Of a DNA stretch of 64,000 nucleotides, positions 62,769 through 64,000 are shown piece by piece (position 1 is the first letter of the stretch; every line of letters starts with the position of its first letter). The stretch spans positions 124,001 to 188,000 of the forward strand of contig NZ_WWNE01000004.1 of NCBI RefSeq assembly GCF_009909615.1. Reading direction: 5' to 3'. Source of the DNA: Acidiluteibacter ferrifornacis (lineage in GTDB: Bacteria > Bacteroidota > Bacteroidia > Flavobacteriales_E > Vicingaceae). Made by a program: the position numbers and the translations under genes. The notes below the pieces were generated by a model. The model ran no database searches and had not been told where the DNA came from. It was given only the letters and a program-made list of their open reading frames with translations.

Positions 62769-64000
62769 ATGAATTTTGACTTACCAAAAGATCAATCATC
62801 GATCATCAAAGTAATTGGTGTAGGCGGCGGCGGAAGCAACGCAGTGAACCATATGTATAATCAAGGGATTACTGGTGTAGATTTCATCATCTGCAACACT
62901 GATCAGCAAGCTTTAGATTTAAGCCCTATTCCTAATAAAATTCAGTTGGGGGCAACACTTACCGAAGGTAGAGGAGCAGGATCTAATCCAGAAGTAGGTA
63001 AAAATTCTGCTATTGAGAATGTTGACGAATTGAAAGAATTGTTTGCGACCAATACACAAATGGTATTCATTACCGCTGGTATGGGTGGTGGAACTGGTAC
63101 AGGTGCGGCGCCAATTATTGCTCAGACTGCCCGTGAAATGGGTATTTTGACAGTTGGTATTGTTACAATTCCTTTTTCTTTTGAAGGGAGAAGAAGAAAA
63201 TTGCAAGCTGATGAAGGTTTGGAGTCTTTGAGAAATAATGTGGATACATTGCTAATTATCTGCAACGATAAATTGCGTGAGATGTATGGAAACTTAAAAA
63301 TGTCTGAAGCTTTTTCAAAAGCTGATGATATTCTAACTGTTGCAGCAAAAGGAATTGCTGAAATAATTACAGTAGCAGGTTATATCAACGTCGATTTTGA
63401 AGATGTAAAAACTGTAATGAAAGATGGTGGAACCGCCATTATGGGGTCAGCAAGTGCTGAGGGAACTGATCGAGCGATAACAGCGGTGACGAAGGCTATG
63501 GCGTCTCCATTGTTGAACGATAATGAAATTAAAGGTGCCAAGTATATTCTGCTAAATATTACTTCTGGCGAGGATGAAATTTCTATGGATGAGATCGATT
63601 CCATCACTGAATATATTCAAGAAGAAGCTGGTAATACAGCTGATATTATTTGGGGTAACGGAATTGACGAATCTTTAGGGAATAAAGTAAGTGTGACGAT
63701 AGTTGCTACTGGTTTTGGGTCAAAGAATGCCATTGATGTAAACTTTAATGCTGAACCTAAGAAGATTGTTAGAAACTTGACGGACGAAGTGCCAACCAAT
63801 ATCACTCAGCAAGTAAACGGAGATGATAAAAAAGAAGAGGAGCCTAAAAAGGCCCCTAATGAGCCCTATTTAAAATCTTCTGAGAGTCAAGTTAGTTTTG
63901 AGTTTGAAATCAAAAAGCCTGAGCCAAGACAAATGCCATCTCCTGAGCCAGAAATGAAGAAAAAACCTGAGCCAGAAATAATACGTCATACGCTAGACGA
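62769..64000 (+). CDS. ftsZ: Tubulin-like cell-division GTPase FtsZ (C-terminus cut off by window edge)
   Basis: Forms the Z ring. The frame starts at ATG 62769 and is open to the window end, about 410 residues. GTP-binding: IKVIGVGGGGSNAVNHM (about 13-29), tubulin signature AGMGGGTGTGAAPIIAQTA (about 104-122), EGRRRKLQADEGLESL, T7 synergy loop near 208 (INVDFEDVKTVMKDGGTAIMG in two blocks), then the end of the GTPase domain (VTIVATGF) near 318. A long Pro/Glu/Lys-rich linker (EEEPKKAPNEPY, KKPEPRQ, KKKPEPEI) begins at about 345; the conserved tip lies beyond the window. Confidence 0.97.
   Translation, partial: MNFDLPKDQSSIIKVIGVGGGGSNAVNHMYNQGITGVDFIICNTDQQALDLSPIPNKIQLGATLTEGRGAGSNPEVGKNSAIENVDELKELFATNTQMVFITAGMGGGTGTGAAPIIAQTAREMGILTVGIVTIPFSFEGRRRKLQADEGLESLRNNVDTLLIICNDKLREMYGNLKMSEAFSKADDILTVAAKGIAEIITVAGYINVDFEDVKTVMKDGGTAIMGSASAEGTDRAITAVTKAMASPLLNDNEIKGAKYILLNITSGEDEISMDEIDSITEYIQEEAGNTADIIWGNGIDESLGNKVSVTIVATGFGSKNAIDVNFNAEPKKIVRNLTDEVPTNITQQVNGDDKKEEEPKKAPNEPYLKSSESQVSFEFEIKKPEPRQMPSPEPEMKKKPEPEIIRHTLD

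Overview
The window looks like a chromosomal segment of a low-GC Bacteroidota bacterium, most likely of the Flavobacteriales or a close relative. I base this on the gene content: a dcw cluster in the Bacteroidota order without murF, murB or ddl, a MraY with a long extra periplasmic loop, an HU-CCDC81/SPOR protein, GSCFA and DUF3108 proteins, many short lipoproteins, and duplicated exbD genes. It also rests on repeated copies of the Bacteroidota-type -7 promoter element TAnnTTTG just upstream of genes. I see no insertion sequence, prophage, CRISPR array or rRNA operon. Nearly everything is core or lineage-core chromosome.

Layout. 1-3861 (minus) is a signalling operon: a single-domain response regulator, an NtrC-type sigma54 activator, a soluble REC-PAS histidine kinase and a MscS channel cut by the window edge. 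4017-5145 holds two related small secreted proteins facing each other across one bidirectional terminator. 5447-5519 is tRNA-Phe. 5610-13103 (plus) is a cell-envelope run: coaX, an outer-membrane protein, a TPR protein, lptC, a small membrane protein, a CorC/HlyC-type protein and a PpiD-like foldase. 13407-16669 pairs a PhoX-like lipoprotein with a di-heme peroxidase. 16711-20572 (minus) carries kbl, gdhA and dprA. 20688-25955 holds kdsB, the HU-CCDC81/SPOR protein, a thioesterase, a family-9 glycosyltransferase, tatD and ansA. tRNA-Ser follows at 26061, then exbB-orf-exbD-exbD (26233-28603) and a YCF48-like lipoprotein.

29817-39262 is mostly minus strand: manC, a SprT-like metalloprotein coupled to feoB-feoA, then an SDR (plus), and a TDO-M23 peptidase-GSCFA operon followed by a DUF3108 protein. 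leuS occupies 40125-43100. A compact SPFH plus ribbon-helix-helix pair at 43544-44650 has its own palindrome and terminator. After it come a FrnE-like DsbA protein, a PagL-like/GIN-domain pair, engB and an alpha/beta hydrolase. 48991-64000 is the dcw cluster from mraZ to ftsZ (cut by the window end), preceded by three 10-bp-spaced GTGGT repeats that look like a MraZ box.

The most interesting points are the MraZ-box repeats, a 19-bp interrupted palindrome abutting feoA, the self-contained SPFH/RHH module with a 24-bp palindrome, and four genes whose -7 element lies so close to the ATG that transcripts may be leaderless. Three enzymes carry changed key residues (CoaX, the PagL-like protein, the M23 peptidase). 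Nothing in the window is clearly a wholly new large system; the SPFH/RHH unit is the best candidate for something under-described.
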